DNA of 48,445 bases from Peptoniphilaceae bacterium (GTDB taxonomy: Bacteria; Bacillota; Clostridia; Tissierellales; Peptoniphilaceae), in NCBI GenBank assembly GCA_902363535.1, contig CABJAE010000015.1, positions 1 to 48,445 of the forward strand, given 5' to 3'. Positions 16,826-25,956 of the stretch are shown piece by piece. How positions within the stretch are numbered: the first letter of the stretch is position 1; the number at the start of each line of letters is the position of its first letter. Under the pieces are notes generated by a model, which saw only the letters and a list, made by a program, of their open reading frames with translations, did not search any database and was not told the DNA's origin. Position numbers and translations under genes: made by a program.

Positions 16826-16834
16826 CATAGCCTC

Positions 16835-18115
16835 CTAAAGATTTTTATTTTCGTCGCCTTCATGGGAAAGGGCGTCGGTGAGTCGGCCCAAGGCCGCAGC
16901 CAAGGTGCTCTCCGCGTCGATTCCCGCATGTTCGGCATCGATCAACAGTTTTATAAGTCCTTCGACGATTCGGCGGCTGTCTTCGTCCATGCCCTCGAAG
17001 GCCTCGGAATGCAGTGCATCCTCCGGCAAACGGGCCACGGTTTTTTGCCCCCGCATCAGGGCCGGCAAGCCCTCGTAGTGGCGAAGTTTTTCTCCCAAAC
17101 TTTGACTGCCCCGCTCTTTCGATTTCATGCCCTCCCAATCACTCGCACCGCCTTGAAAGACGTGGGGGTGACGGCGGATCATTTTTTCCACCAGGGCTTC
17201 GGTGAGGCTCGCCAAAGTAAATGTGCCTTCTTGCGCCGCCAATTCGGCGTGAAAAATGACTTGAAACAGGACATCGCCCAGTTCTTCTTCCATGGCGAAA
17301 TCGTCCTTGCAGTCGATGGCATAGGCCGCTTCGTAGGCTTCTTCGATTAAATGGGCCTTCATGCTCTCGTGGGTTTGTTCTCCGTCCCAGGGACAGCCCT
17401 CGGGGCCGCGAAGCCGTCGAATCAACCGTACGACATCCCTTACATCTTTGTACGCCTCCGTGGCGGGAATATACAGGCTGGTTTCGTAGCCGTAATCGTC
17501 GAAGCGATCCAGCATGTACACGGGCCGCTTCTCCCTGAAGGCTTTCGCTTCGTGTCCGGCGTGGGAGAGGACGAAGACCTCGTGCTCGTCGCCGTAAAGC
17601 TCGGACAGCGCCAGCTTCAACTCCCGCACGATCCGTTGATTGTACACTTGGGTCACGATGGTGTCCACGTGCACGTCCAGATCCAGATCCGTAAAGTCGT
17701 CGCCGTTAATGATTTTCAGGCCGTCGATGGGATCTTTCTTTACCGCCGCCAGTACCGGCTCGATAAAGCTCAATCCGTCGACGATGTCGATGCTCGGGTC
17801 CTTTTCCAAAAGATAGACCACCGTCTTTTCCGCAATCAAGGGATGGCCGGGAACAAAATAGGTAATGTCCTCGCCCTTCGAAGCCTCCATGAGGTCATCG
17901 GCGATGGTCCGGTAGATGGCGTCGAAATCATCCAGGGATTCGTAGAGGTAATCGTAGCTTTTGTAAGGAATGTGGTGGGAGCGAAAATACGCGACTGCGT
18001 CGTGTGCTTCCGTCCTGAGAAATTTTTTCGACTCGTCGTGAATGGCCTCCAAGGCTTTTACCGTAAGGTCCTTTTCATTGGTCGGACCGAGACCGACAAT
18101 TCGTAATTTTCCCAT
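16835..18115 (-). CDS. mazG: MazG nucleotide pyrophosphohydrolase with N-terminal methylase-like domain (YabN)
   Basis: The protein has 426 residues. Residues 1-215 resemble the tetrapyrrole (SAM-dependent) methylase fold (LRIVGLGPTNEKDLTVKALE, with YFVPGHPLIAEKTV). Residues 230-345 are the first MazG domain, with GCPWD at 240-244, the metal-binding LIEEAYEAA and EEELGDV acidic clusters, and a weaker second repeat behind them. MazG hydrolyses non-canonical or excess NTPs to NMP and pyrophosphate. The fused layout is that of Bacillus YabN, and the place between mfd/prsA and hup agrees. Its own promoter lies at 18139-18167. Confidence 0.93.
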   Translation of the reverse strand: MGKLRIVGLGPTNEKDLTVKALEAIHDESKKFLRTEAHDAVAYFRSHHIPYKSYDYLYESLDDFDAIYRTIADDLMEASKGEDITYFVPGHPLIAEKTVVYLLEKDPSIDIVDGLSFIEPVLAAVKKDPIDGLKIINGDDFTDLDLDVHVDTIVTQVYNQRIVRELKLALSELYGDEHEVFVLSHAGHEAKAFREKRPVYMLDRFDDYGYETSLYIPATEAYKDVRDVVRLIRRLRGPEGCPWDGEQTHESMKAHLIEEAYEAAYAIDCKDDFAMEEELGDVLFQVIFHAELAAQEGTFTLASLTEALVEKMIRRHPHVFQGGASDWEGMKSKERGSQSLGEKLRHYEGLPALMRGQKTVARLPEDALHSEAFEGMDEDSRRIVEGLIKLLIDAEHAGIDAESTLAAALGRLTDALSHEGDENKNL

Positions 18116-18138
18116 GACGTCCCCCTTTTACCTTTGTT

Positions 18139-18167
18139 ATTGTACTATTCACGGCGGCCTTTGTCTA
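18139..18167 (-). promoter_or_regulatory. Promoter of mazG-hup
   Basis: TAGACA (18162-18167) and TACAAT (18139-18144) are 17 bases apart on the minus strand, 24 bases before the mazG start. Confidence 0.7.
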
Positions 18168-18237
18168 GTTAAAAAAGGATTTTTTAGCCCAATGAAGCCA
18201 TTTATAGGCCCTTTTCCTTCTTCGTTTCCGGAAGGCA

Positions 18238-18272
18238 AATAAAAAACAGCCCGGTCCTGAGACAGGCTGTTT
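18238..18272 (-). terminator. Terminator of prsA
   Basis: AACAGCC and GGCTGTT form the stem with an inner GTCTCAGGAC loop region, followed by TTTTATTT on the minus strand. It separates prsA from the mazG promoter. Confidence 0.8.
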
Positions 18273-18287
18273 CTTTCGTGGATTGAT

Positions 18288-19343
18288 TTACTTCTTTTCT
18301 TCCTTTGCGTCCTTGGCATTGCCTTTGGCTTGTTCATTTTGTGCCTTGGCATTTTCACCTTGTGCCTTGTCGGCGGGCGCTTCGTCTTTTTTCGCCGGTT
18401 CTACGGGAATGTCTTTCGCCGTGTTGACCGTGCGTTTTACTTTGGCTTTTTTCTCGAGCTTGTCGTTGTATTCCTTGAACTTTTCTTGAATGACCGCTTC
18501 TTTCACGGCGTCTTTGGCGCCCTTGAAGTCGTTGGAAATTTTTTCAAGCTTAATAATGTGGAAGCCGAATTGAGTCTTCACGGGATCGGAAATTTCGCCG
18601 GGCTTCATGGAGAATACTTTTTCGTCGAATTCCTTTACCATTTGGCCGGGAGAGAATTGACCCAGGGAGCCGCCGTTTTGTGCGCTTCCCGTGTCCAAGC
18701 TCTTTTCCTTGGCAAGTTTCGCAAAGTCGGCGCCGCCGTCCAATTCTTTTTTAATGGCGTCGGCTTCTTCTTTGGTCTTAACCAAAATGTGGCTGGCTTC
18801 GGCGGTTTTAAATTCGTCTTTGTGGCCGTCGTAGTACTTTTTCAGTTCTTCTTCCGTCGGTTCCAATTCCTTCAGCATTTTTTCTTGGTATTGTTGCATG
18901 AGAAGGTTGGTCTTCATGTATTCTCTCATTTGATCGGCGGTTAAGTTGTTTTCTTTCAAGGCGTCTTGTAATTTTTCTTCGCCGCCGTACATATCGACCA
19001 TTTTCTTGTATTCTGCATCCACGTCTTTGTCCGTGATCTTAATGCCCTTTTCTTCGGCATCTTGTTTGTAGATTTCGAAGCGAACCATATTGTCCAGGGT
19101 GTTTTGACGCATGATTTCGCCCATGGTTTGTTTGCCGTCGGGGCTCTTTTGCATGAGGAAATCTTCCCCGTATTGAGCCATGGCTTGTTGGGCCTGCATC
19201 TTGTATTCCCGTTCGTAATCTTCGATGGTGATGGGCTTGCCGTTTACCGTGGCGGCGACATCTTTTTTGCCGCAACCGGTTAAGAGAACCGTCGCCGCCA
19301 AGCAGACGACGCCGATTTTTTTCATCGTGTTTTTAATAGTCAT
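18288..19343 (-). CDS. prsA: Parvulin-type peptidyl-prolyl isomerase lipoprotein (PrsA-like foldase)
   Basis: The protein has about 351 residues. A lipoprotein signal (KKIGVVCLAATVLLTGC) puts the lipid-carrying cysteine at residue 24, so the mature protein is anchored outside the membrane. A SurA/trigger-like N-terminal helical domain precedes the rotamase domain (ASHILVKTKEEADAI, GGSLGQFSPGQMV, QFGFHIIKL). The last 35 residues are a low-complexity Lys/Glu/Ala/Asp tail. It helps exported proteins fold. ATG at 19343 is preferred for its spacing from AAAGG; another ATG lies at 19349. A TGTTATAAT extended -10 box (19379-19387) overlaps the mfd stop. Confidence 0.92.
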   Translation of the reverse strand: MTIKNTMKKIGVVCLAATVLLTGCGKKDVAATVNGKPITIEDYEREYKMQAQQAMAQYGEDFLMQKSPDGKQTMGEIMRQNTLDNMVRFEIYKQDAEEKGIKITDKDVDAEYKKMVDMYGGEEKLQDALKENNLTADQMREYMKTNLLMQQYQEKMLKELEPTEEELKKYYDGHKDEFKTAEASHILVKTKEEADAIKKELDGGADFAKLAKEKSLDTGSAQNGGSLGQFSPGQMVKEFDEKVFSMKPGEISDPVKTQFGFHIIKLEKISNDFKGAKDAVKEAVIQEKFKEYNDKLEKKAKVKRTVNTAKDIPVEPAKKDEAPADKAQGENAKAQNEQAKGNAKDAKEEKK

Positions 19344-19378
19344 AAACATCCTTTCCTTACTTTTAAAATCTCCATTTC

Positions 19379-19387
19379 ATTATAACA
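19379..19387 (-). promoter_or_regulatory. Extended -10 promoter of prsA
   Basis: TGTTATAAT on the minus strand lies between the mfd stop (19393) and the prsA start, about 30 bases upstream of the latter. No clear -35 box is seen. Confidence 0.6.
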
Positions 19388-19392
19388 AGTAA

Positions 19393-22300
19393 CTAGGCCT
19401 TTCGTGTGTGCGATTTGTGTATTTTCATAAGATCCAGGACTTTTTCTACATCGTCCAGGGCATTTTTCTCCGCCGAGAGGCGAATGCTGTATTCCCCGGC
19501 CATGGAAAAGACCAATCGCTTGCCGAAGACGCTGGTGAGTTCGTTTAAGAGGGACAGATCGAGTTCGTAGCCTTCGACGAAGTGGAAGCTGTACTCGTCG
19601 CCCTTTTGTTGAATGGTTTCCACTTTGAGGGTGGAGGCCAGGTGGCGAATCTTGGAGAGGTGCACCAGCTGAAGAACGGCCTTCGGCGGGTCGCCGAAGC
19701 GGTCGATGAGCTCGTCGATCACATCCCGCTCGTCCTCGTCGTCGGTGATGACGGCGATCTTTCTATACATTTCCATGCGCTGGGTCTCGTCTTTAATGTA
19801 GCTTTTGGGGATGTAGGAATCGATTAACACGTCCAGGGCGGTGTCCACCTCTTCCGCGTCCTCTTCGCCTTTCGCCCGACGCACGGCCTGTTTCAAAAAC
19901 TTAATGTAGAGATCGTAGCCGATGGCGTTCATGTGGCCGTGTTGACTCTCCCCTAAAATATTTCCCGATCCGCGGATCTCCAAATCCCGCATGGCGATTT
20001 TGTAGCCGCTGCCGAATTCGGTAAACTCGCGAATGGCGGCGAGGCGCTTTTCCGCCACTTCGGAAATGCCCGCATCCCGCTTGTAGGTAAAGTACGCGTA
20101 GGCGATGCGATTGCTCCTGCCAATGCGCCCCCGCAGTTGGTAGAGTTGAGAGAGCCCGAGGCGATTGGCCTCCCACACGATCATGGTGTTGGCATTGGAG
20201 ACGTCCATGCCCGTTTCGATAATGGTGGAGCAGAGAAGCACGTCGATGTCCCGATTGTAAAACCGGAGCATGGTGTTTTCCAGCTCCCGCTCGCTCATTT
20301 GGCCGTTGGCCATGGCGAAGCGGGCCTCGGGCACCAAGTCCTGTAAGTCGCCGAGCATTTTTTCCATGGTGCGCACCCGATTGTAGACGAAGTAGATCTG
20401 TCCGCCTCGGTCCAGCTCCTTTAATATGGCTTCGCGAATCATCATGGGATTGTATTCCACCACGTAAGTTTGCACCGGGAAGCGCTCCCGGGGCGGCTCG
20501 TCGATGACGGACATGTCCCGAATGCCCGCGAGGGACATTTGCAGAGTCCTCGGGATGGGCGTCGCCGTCAGGGTCAAGGTGTCCACGCTTTCTTTTAAAA
20601 GCTTGAGACGCTCCTTGTGCCGCACGCCGAAGCGCTGCTCCTCGTCGATAATCAAAAGGCCCAGGTCCTTAAACTTTACGTCTTTGGACAGGAGGCGATG
20701 GGTGCCCACCACAATGTCCACGGCGCCGATCCTCAGTCGCTCCAGATCCTCTTCCTGTTCTTTTTTCGAACGGAAGCGGGAGAGGATCGCCAGGTCCACG
20801 GGGAAATTGGCAAAGCGCTCCCGCATGGTGTTGTAGTGCTGCTGGGCGAGAATGGTCGTGGGCACGAGAAAGGCCACTTGCTTGCCGTCCAACACCGCCT
20901 TGAAGGCCGCGCGAAGGGCCACTTCGGTCTTGCCGTAGCCTACGTCGGCACAGAGCAGGCGGTCCATGGGCTTGGCCTCTTCCATGTCCTTTTTAATTTC
21001 TTCCGTGGCTTCCAATTGGCCGTCGGTTTCTTCGTATTGAAAGGCCGCTTCGAAATCCTTCTGCCATGGCTGATCTTCGGTAAAGGCGTAGCCCGCCACG
21101 TCTTCACGCTTGGCGTAGAGGCGAATCAAATCCTCTGCCATTTCTTCCACGCTGCGCTTGGCTTTGGCCTTGGTGTTTTTCCAGGTTTGGGTGTTGAGGC
21201 GATTGATCTTCACCGGCGCGTCGTCGGAGGCGATGTAGCGGTGAATCAAAGCCATTTGATCCATGGGCAAAAAGAGCTTGTCGCCCCCTTGGTAAAAGAG
21301 GCTGATGTAGTCCCGCCGTATGCCCTGCACCTCCAGATTGGTGGTGCCCATAAATTTTCCGATGCCGTGCATTTCGTGAACCACGTAATCGCCTACGGAA
21401 AGGCTGCCCAAGTCGATGACGTCTTTTTTCTTGCGCCGCCGCTTTCTTTTTTTCGTTTCGCCGAAAATTTCCGTGGCATTTAAGAGGACGAAGCGCACTT
21501 CTTCCATCTCGAAGCCGCCGTGGACGTGACCGGAATCAAATTGTATCACCCCGGGCATTAAGACATCCTTAAGAGGCGCGGGCGCAAAGCCCATGTCCCG
21601 CACCGTGTCCTCCAACCGGCGGGTCTTCTCCTCGCTGCCGCCTAAGAGGACGACGGCGTAGTCTCTGTCCAGGTAGCGCTGAATTTCTTCTTTGAAGTAG
21701 CGCATGCGGCCGCCGAAACTTGTGACGGTCTTCACATTGAAATTGGCAATGCGCTTCAGCTGATAATTTCCCGGAGCGCGGACGATGTGGCTGGAGATAA
21801 TTACATCCCGTGCCGTCAAGTCCCCCTCGATGACGTCGTAGTCAATTTGTATGCTTAAATGGGACTTTAACAGCTCCCCTGCCTCGGCCAAATCGCTCAG
21901 GGTGTCGACGAGAGAAAGCTCCTGCTTCTCAGCCACTTCCCTCATGCGGCGCGGCTCGTCGACAAAAATCAACGGCGATTCCTTAAAGTAGTCGACGACA
22001 GAAGCCCGCTCTTTTTCGGGAATGTAGGGAAGCAAAAGATCCGTGTGGGACAAAAAGGCGCGATCTTTCAGCTGCTCCACAAGGGGCATGAATTTTTCTT
22101 CCGCCCGATCTTGGGAGACGCGGCTCAGTTTTTTTATTTTCTTCAGATCTTTTTCGATGGCGGCGGCTACGCTGTCTTTAAGGGCGTCGTCGAAAATAAC
22201 ATCGTGGACGGGAAAGATCTCCGCCACATCCACGTCCTCCACGGAACGCTGGGTCTCAGGATCGAAGCGGCGTATGGAATCCACCTCTACGTCGAAAAGC

Positions 22301-22881
22301 TCCACTCGATAGGGGTAATCTTGGGGCGTAAAAATGTCGATGATGCCGCCGCGAATGGAAAATTGGCCCATGCCCTCGACGAAATCCACGCGCTTGTAGC
22401 CCGATGCCAAAAGCTTTTCCACGAGGGCGTCGGTATCTATCATATCCTCTACCGCCAGGGAAAAGGCCGCAGATTTTAAATAGGCCGGCTTCAGGAAAAT
22501 GCCGCCTAAGGCCTCCGGCGTGGTGACCACAATCTTCGCCCGGCCGTCCAGCATGGCCTGAAGGGTTTTCAATCGGGCGCTTAAAAGCTCGTTGCTTCCC
22601 GCGTCCCGCTGAAAGAAAAACAGTTCCCGAGCCTGGAGCTGAAAGACGCCATCCTCGGCGTAGTAAGACAAGTCTTCCGCCAATCGCTTCGCCCGAGCCA
22701 CGTCGTAGGTCATCAGAAGCACGGGCCTCTCTTGATCCCTGCGGATCGTATCCACGACAGGGGCGATGGCCGCCTCCGCCAAGCCGTAGCAGCCGATGGG
22801 AAATTCGCCCTCCCTCAGGCCGTCTGACACTTGTCGAAAGGAGGGATCTTTTGAAAAAAGCTCATTGTAAATACGCGTCAT
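19393..22881 (-). CDS. mfd: Transcription-repair coupling factor Mfd
   Basis: The 1162-residue DNA translocase removes stalled RNA polymerase and recruits UvrA to lesions. The N-terminal UvrB-like part, the RNA-polymerase-interacting domain (SVGDYVVHEMHGIGKF) and the RecG-like helicase core (Walker A in ADVGYGKTE, box II IIDEEQRFG, then TLTATPIPRTLQ) occur in family order, and the C-terminal TRCF domain closes the protein. Length is normal. The start ATG at 22881 follows AGGAGG that itself abuts the T run of the hairpin at 22892-22917. It lies between pth and prsA, the standard Firmicutes position. Confidence 0.97.
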   Translation of the reverse strand: MTRIYNELFSKDPSFRQVSDGLREGEFPIGCYGLAEAAIAPVVDTIRRDQERPVLLMTYDVARAKRLAEDLSYYAEDGVFQLQARELFFFQRDAGSNELLSARLKTLQAMLDGRAKIVVTTPEALGGIFLKPAYLKSAAFSLAVEDMIDTDALVEKLLASGYKRVDFVEGMGQFSIRGGIIDIFTPQDYPYRVELFDVEVDSIRRFDPETQRSVEDVDVAEIFPVHDVIFDDALKDSVAAAIEKDLKKIKKLSRVSQDRAEEKFMPLVEQLKDRAFLSHTDLLLPYIPEKERASVVDYFKESPLIFVDEPRRMREVAEKQELSLVDTLSDLAEAGELLKSHLSIQIDYDVIEGDLTARDVIISSHIVRAPGNYQLKRIANFNVKTVTSFGGRMRYFKEEIQRYLDRDYAVVLLGGSEEKTRRLEDTVRDMGFAPAPLKDVLMPGVIQFDSGHVHGGFEMEEVRFVLLNATEIFGETKKRKRRRKKKDVIDLGSLSVGDYVVHEMHGIGKFMGTTNLEVQGIRRDYISLFYQGGDKLFLPMDQMALIHRYIASDDAPVKINRLNTQTWKNTKAKAKRSVEEMAEDLIRLYAKREDVAGYAFTEDQPWQKDFEAAFQYEETDGQLEATEEIKKDMEEAKPMDRLLCADVGYGKTEVALRAAFKAVLDGKQVAFLVPTTILAQQHYNTMRERFANFPVDLAILSRFRSKKEQEEDLERLRIGAVDIVVGTHRLLSKDVKFKDLGLLIIDEEQRFGVRHKERLKLLKESVDTLTLTATPIPRTLQMSLAGIRDMSVIDEPPRERFPVQTYVVEYNPMMIREAILKELDRGGQIYFVYNRVRTMEKMLGDLQDLVPEARFAMANGQMSERELENTMLRFYNRDIDVLLCSTIIETGMDVSNANTMIVWEANRLGLSQLYQLRGRIGRSNRIAYAYFTYKRDAGISEVAEKRLAAIREFTEFGSGYKIAMRDLEIRGSGNILGESQHGHMNAIGYDLYIKFLKQAVRRAKGEEDAEEVDTALDVLIDSYIPKSYIKDETQRMEMYRKIAVITDDEDERDVIDELIDRFGDPPKAVLQLVHLSKIRHLASTLKVETIQQKGDEYSFHFVEGYELDLSLLNELTSVFGKRLVFSMAGEYSIRLSAEKNALDDVEKVLDLMKIHKSHTRKA

Positions 22882-22891
22882 TTTGCCTCCT

Positions 22892-22917
22892 AAAAAGCAG
22901 CCCCTTGGAGCTGCTTT
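22892..22917 (-). terminator. Hairpin with T tract between pth and mfd
   Basis: AAAGCAGC (arm 22910-22917) and GCTGCTTT (22894-22901) form an 8-bp stem with loop TCCAAGGG and a T run of five bases, followed at once by the mfd ribosome site AGGAGG. Confidence 0.75.
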
Positions 22918-23478
22918 CTACTTTCCGTTATAGGTATTCATGGCGGCATCGAGCCCCTCTTTTATAAACAAAAGCGTGGCATCCTTCGCCTTTTCGATGG
23001 TTTCGTCCATGATTTTTTCCTCACCCCCGGAAAAGGTGCTGAGGACGAAATCGGCCAAGTCCATGTGGGGATTTTTCTTTCCCACGGCGATTTTCAGTCG
23101 GGGAAATTGATCCGATTGCACTTGGTAAATAATGGACTTCAGCCCGTTGTGGGTGCCGGCACTGCCGGATTTACGAAGCCGAATGGTGCCGAAGGCGATG
23201 TCGATGTCGTCCACCAAGACCAGCACATCTTCCGGCGCGATTTTAAAGTAATCCATACAGGCCCTCACCGATTGGCCGGACTCGTTCATGTAGGTGGTGG
23301 GCTTTAAAAGACGCACCTTCTTTCCAAAGGCGCGCCCTTCCCCGTAAAGGCCTTTAAATTTAATGGAGCTTACGGGGATGTTTAAAGCGTCTGAAATGGC
23401 GTCCACGGCCATAAAGCCCACATTGTGTCTGGTGTTTTTGTAGCGATCCCCCGGGTTTCCTAAACCGACGATAAGCAT
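22918..23478 (-). CDS. pth: Peptidyl-tRNA hydrolase
   Basis: The 186-residue enzyme frees tRNA from dropped-off peptidyl-tRNA. Family signatures are visible: GLGNPGDRY at the start, His18 in NTRHNVGF (catalytic base), Asn65 in PTTYMNESG and the acidic DD at 90-91 in VLVDDIDI. It begins one base after prs ends and shares the glmU-prs-pth transcript. The ctc (rplY) gene that often sits beside pth in Bacillus is absent. Confidence 0.96.
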   Translation of the reverse strand: MLIVGLGNPGDRYKNTRHNVGFMAVDAISDALNIPVSSIKFKGLYGEGRAFGKKVRLLKPTTYMNESGQSVRACMDYFKIAPEDVLVLVDDIDIAFGTIRLRKSGSAGTHNGLKSIIYQVQSDQFPRLKIAVGKKNPHMDLADFVLSTFSGGEEKIMDETIEKAKDATLLFIKEGLDAAMNTYNGK

Positions 23479-23479
23479 T

Positions 23480-24436
23480 TTACACTTCTTCGAAGATCTT
23501 GCTGATGGAGCGGTCGGTATTTACCCGCGTAATGGCGTTGGCGAGAATCGGTGCCACGGACACGATGTCGATCTTGTCGATGTGTTTTTCCGCCGGCAAG
23601 TCGATGGTGTCGGTAATGACGAAGCGTTCCATAACGGAATTGTCGATGCGTTCGATGGCCGGTCCCGAAAGCACGCCGTGGGTGGCGCAGCCATAGACTT
23701 TCTTGGCGCCGTATTTTTTCAGGGCGTCGGCAGCTTTGCAGACCGTGCCCGCCGTGTCGATAATATCGTCCACGAGAATGCAGTCTTTGCCTTCGATGGA
23801 ACCGATGACGTTCATTACCACGTTTTCGTTGGCCTTGGGCCGTCTCTTTTCGATAATGGCAATGGGGGCGCCGTTGATTTCTTCGGCAAATTTACGGGTG
23901 CGGGTGACGCCGCCCAAGTCGGGACTGACGGCGACAATATTGGATGTGTCGATGTGTTCTTTAAAGTATTTTGCCAAATAGGGAACGGCGGTTAAGTGAT
24001 CGACGGGAATGTCGAAGTAGCCTTGAATTTGACCGGCGTGCAGGTCCATGCAGATGACGCGATCCGCGCCGCTTACGGTCATTAAATTGGCCACGAGTTT
24101 CGCCGTAATCGGTTCTCTTGCCCGCACTTTTCTGTCTTGACGGGCGTAGCCGTAATAGGGCACGACGGCGTTGATACGGCCGGCGGAGGCACGCTTTAAG
24201 GCGTCGATTAAAATCAAAAGTTCCATTAAATGGTCGTTTACCGGACCCGAGGTGGGTTGAATGACGAATACATCTCTGCCCCGCACGGAATCCATGATGT
24301 CGATGGAGATTTCCCCGTCGGAGAATTGCTTGACCTCGCAGGCGCTCTGTTCGATGCCCAGAATCTTACAGATTTTCTCCACCAAGGGCTGGTTGGAATT
24401 GCCCGCAATAACGACGACTTCACCGTGATTCTTCAT
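23480..24436 (-). CDS. prs: Ribose-phosphate pyrophosphokinase
   Basis: The 318-residue enzyme makes PRPP from ribose 5-phosphate and ATP; PRPP feeds Hpt and nucleotide synthesis. Class I Prs signatures are the substrate loop ([27 protein letters not shown]), the metal-binding [15 protein letters not shown] and the PRPP loop [11 protein letters not shown]. It starts one base after the glmU stop behind AAAGGAC, an arrangement conserved in Firmicutes. Confidence 0.97.
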   Translation of the reverse strand: MKNHGEVVVIAGNSNQPLVEKICKILGIEQSACEVKQFSDGEISIDIMDSVRGRDVFVIQPTSGPVNDHLMELLILIDALKRASAGRINAVVPYYGYARQDRKVRAREPITAKLVANLMTVSGADRVICMDLHAGQIQGYFDIPVDHLTAVPYLAKYFKEHIDTSNIVAVSPDLGGVTRTRKFAEEINGAPIAIIEKRRPKANENVVMNVIGSIEGKDCILVDDIIDTAGTVCKAADALKKYGAKKVYGCATHGVLSGPAIERIDNSVMERFVITDTIDLPAEKHIDKIDIVSVAPILANAITRVNTDRSISKIFEEV

Positions 24437-24437
24437 A

Positions 24438-25811
24438 CTAGCTGTCCTTTCTCCGGTTCCAACCGGGAATCATTCTCTGTTCACTTCTCTCTACTGCCAA
24501 ACTTCCGTCTTCCACATTTTTCGACACCGTGCTTCCGGCGGCGATAAAGGCGCCTTCGCCGATGGCGATGGGAGCCACCAAATTGACATTGGAGCCGATA
24601 AAGGCATTGTCGCCGATGGTGGTGCGAAATTTTTCCTTGCCGTTGTAGTTGCAAAAGATCACGCCGCAACTGATGTTGACATTTTCTCCCACGTCGCCGT
24701 CGCCGATGTAGGCCAAGTGGCCCGCCTTGGTGCCTTTTCCGATGTGGGAATTTTTCACTTCCACGAAATTGCCGATGTGCACATTTTCTTCCAATACGCA
24801 GTTGGGGCGCAGGTGGGCGTAGGGCCCCATGGTGACGCCCGAGCCCACGACGGATTTTTCGACCACGGATGAGTCGATGACGGCGCCGTCTGCAACGGTG
24901 CTGTCCACGATGCGGCTCGCGCCTTGAATGACGCAGGCTTCGCCGATGGTGGTCTCACCTACCAGGTGGATGCTCGGCCCTAAAATCGTGTCGCGACCGA
25001 TCTTGACGCCGCTGTCGATTAAGGTCGATGCGTCGTCGAGGAAGGTGACGCCGTTTTCCATGTGGTACTTGTTGATCCTGCGGCGCATGATTTTTTCACA
25101 GGCGGCAAGTTGCACGCGGGAATTGACGCCGAGCATTTCCTCTTCGTCGCAAATGGTAAATCCGCCGACTTTCTTTCCGTCGTCTTTGAGCATTTGGATC
25201 ACATCGGTTAAGTAAAGTTCGCTCTGATTGTTGTTGGAGCTTAGATTGCCGATGTTTTCTTTCAAGGCCCGGCCGGTAAAGGCAAAGATGCCCGTGTTTA
25301 CTTCCGTAATGGCTTTTTCTTTGTCCGTGGCGTCTTTTTCTTCCACGATGCCCGCGATGGTGGAATCTTGGTCCCGAATGATACGACCGTAGCCGAAGGG
25401 ATCGCTGACTACGGCGGTTAACACGCAGGCGTCGAAGTCATGGCTTTCCACATAAGCTCTGAATCTGGCGATGGTCTCTTCTTTAAAAAGGGGCGTGTCG
25501 CCGGTTAAAATATAGACCTTGTCCTCGTCGGAAAATTCGTCCATGGCACAGTAGACGGCGTAGCCCGTGCCGTAGGGAACACCTTCGCCCATGGTCTGCT
25601 CGATAAACGTGAGCGGCGCGTCTTTAAAATAGTCCATGACGTCGGCCTTTTTGTGTCCGACGATGACCACGGTTTTGTCCATGGCATTGGCGATGCAGTT
25701 GTCCACCACATAACTTAATATGGCTTTTCCCGCAACTTTATGCAGCACCTTGGGCATGTCGGATTTCATCCGCGTGCCTTCGCCTGCCGCTAAAATAATT
25801 GATACATTCAC
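24438..25811 (-). CDS. glmU: Bifunctional N-acetylglucosamine-1-phosphate uridyltransferase / glucosamine-1-phosphate acetyltransferase
   Basis: The 457-residue enzyme makes UDP-GlcNAc for peptidoglycan. Residues 1-230 are the uridyltransferase: [18 protein letters not shown], then TGDTPL for the metal site. The C-terminal half is a left-handed beta-helix of hexapeptide repeats ending with the acetyl-CoA site ([27 protein letters not shown]). The start is GTG behind GAGGTG. It heads the glmU-prs-pth unit, with a promoter at 25845-25873. Confidence 0.97.
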   Translation of the reverse strand: MNVSIILAAGEGTRMKSDMPKVLHKVAGKAILSYVVDNCIANAMDKTVVIVGHKKADVMDYFKDAPLTFIEQTMGEGVPYGTGYAVYCAMDEFSDEDKVYILTGDTPLFKEETIARFRAYVESHDFDACVLTAVVSDPFGYGRIIRDQDSTIAGIVEEKDATDKEKAITEVNTGIFAFTGRALKENIGNLSSNNNQSELYLTDVIQMLKDDGKKVGGFTICDEEEMLGVNSRVQLAACEKIMRRRINKYHMENGVTFLDDASTLIDSGVKIGRDTILGPSIHLVGETTIGEACVIQGASRIVDSTVADGAVIDSSVVEKSVVGSGVTMGPYAHLRPNCVLEENVHIGNFVEVKNSHIGKGTKAGHLAYIGDGDVGENVNISCGVIFCNYNGKEKFRTTIGDNAFIGSNVNLVAPIAIGEGAFIAAGSTVSKNVEDGSLAVERSEQRMIPGWNRRKDS

Positions 25812-25844
25812 ACTTACACCTCACTCGTAATCCTTCTGGGAACT

Positions 25845-25873
25845 ATTATATCGAACACGGCAACATCTCACAA
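25845..25873 (-). promoter_or_regulatory. Promoter of glmU-prs-pth
   Basis: TTGTGA (25868-25873) and TATAAT (25845-25850) are 17 bases apart on the minus strand, 33 bases upstream of the start codon. Confidence 0.75.
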
Positions 25874-25888
25874 CATTTCTTCCCATAA

Positions 25889-25916
25889 AGAAACGGCGAG
25901 CGCTCGGCTCACCGCT
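25889..25916 (-). terminator. Terminator of the hydEGF unit
   Basis: CGGTGAGC and GCTCGCCG pair (one G-T wobble) around CGAGC on the minus strand, followed by TTTCTTT. It lies about 40 bases past the hydF stop. Confidence 0.75.
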
Positions 25917-25956
25917 TCGTATTTATATTTATTTTGCAAACCGACTCGTTCGCTTC

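Noticed and set aside
20617..21483. 288-codon plus-strand frame opposite mfd
   Set aside because: It is fully antisense to conserved Mfd domains and lacks a ribosome site; the same holds for the 251-codon frame opposite mazG (17351-18106) and the frame at 42835-43671 opposite psuG.
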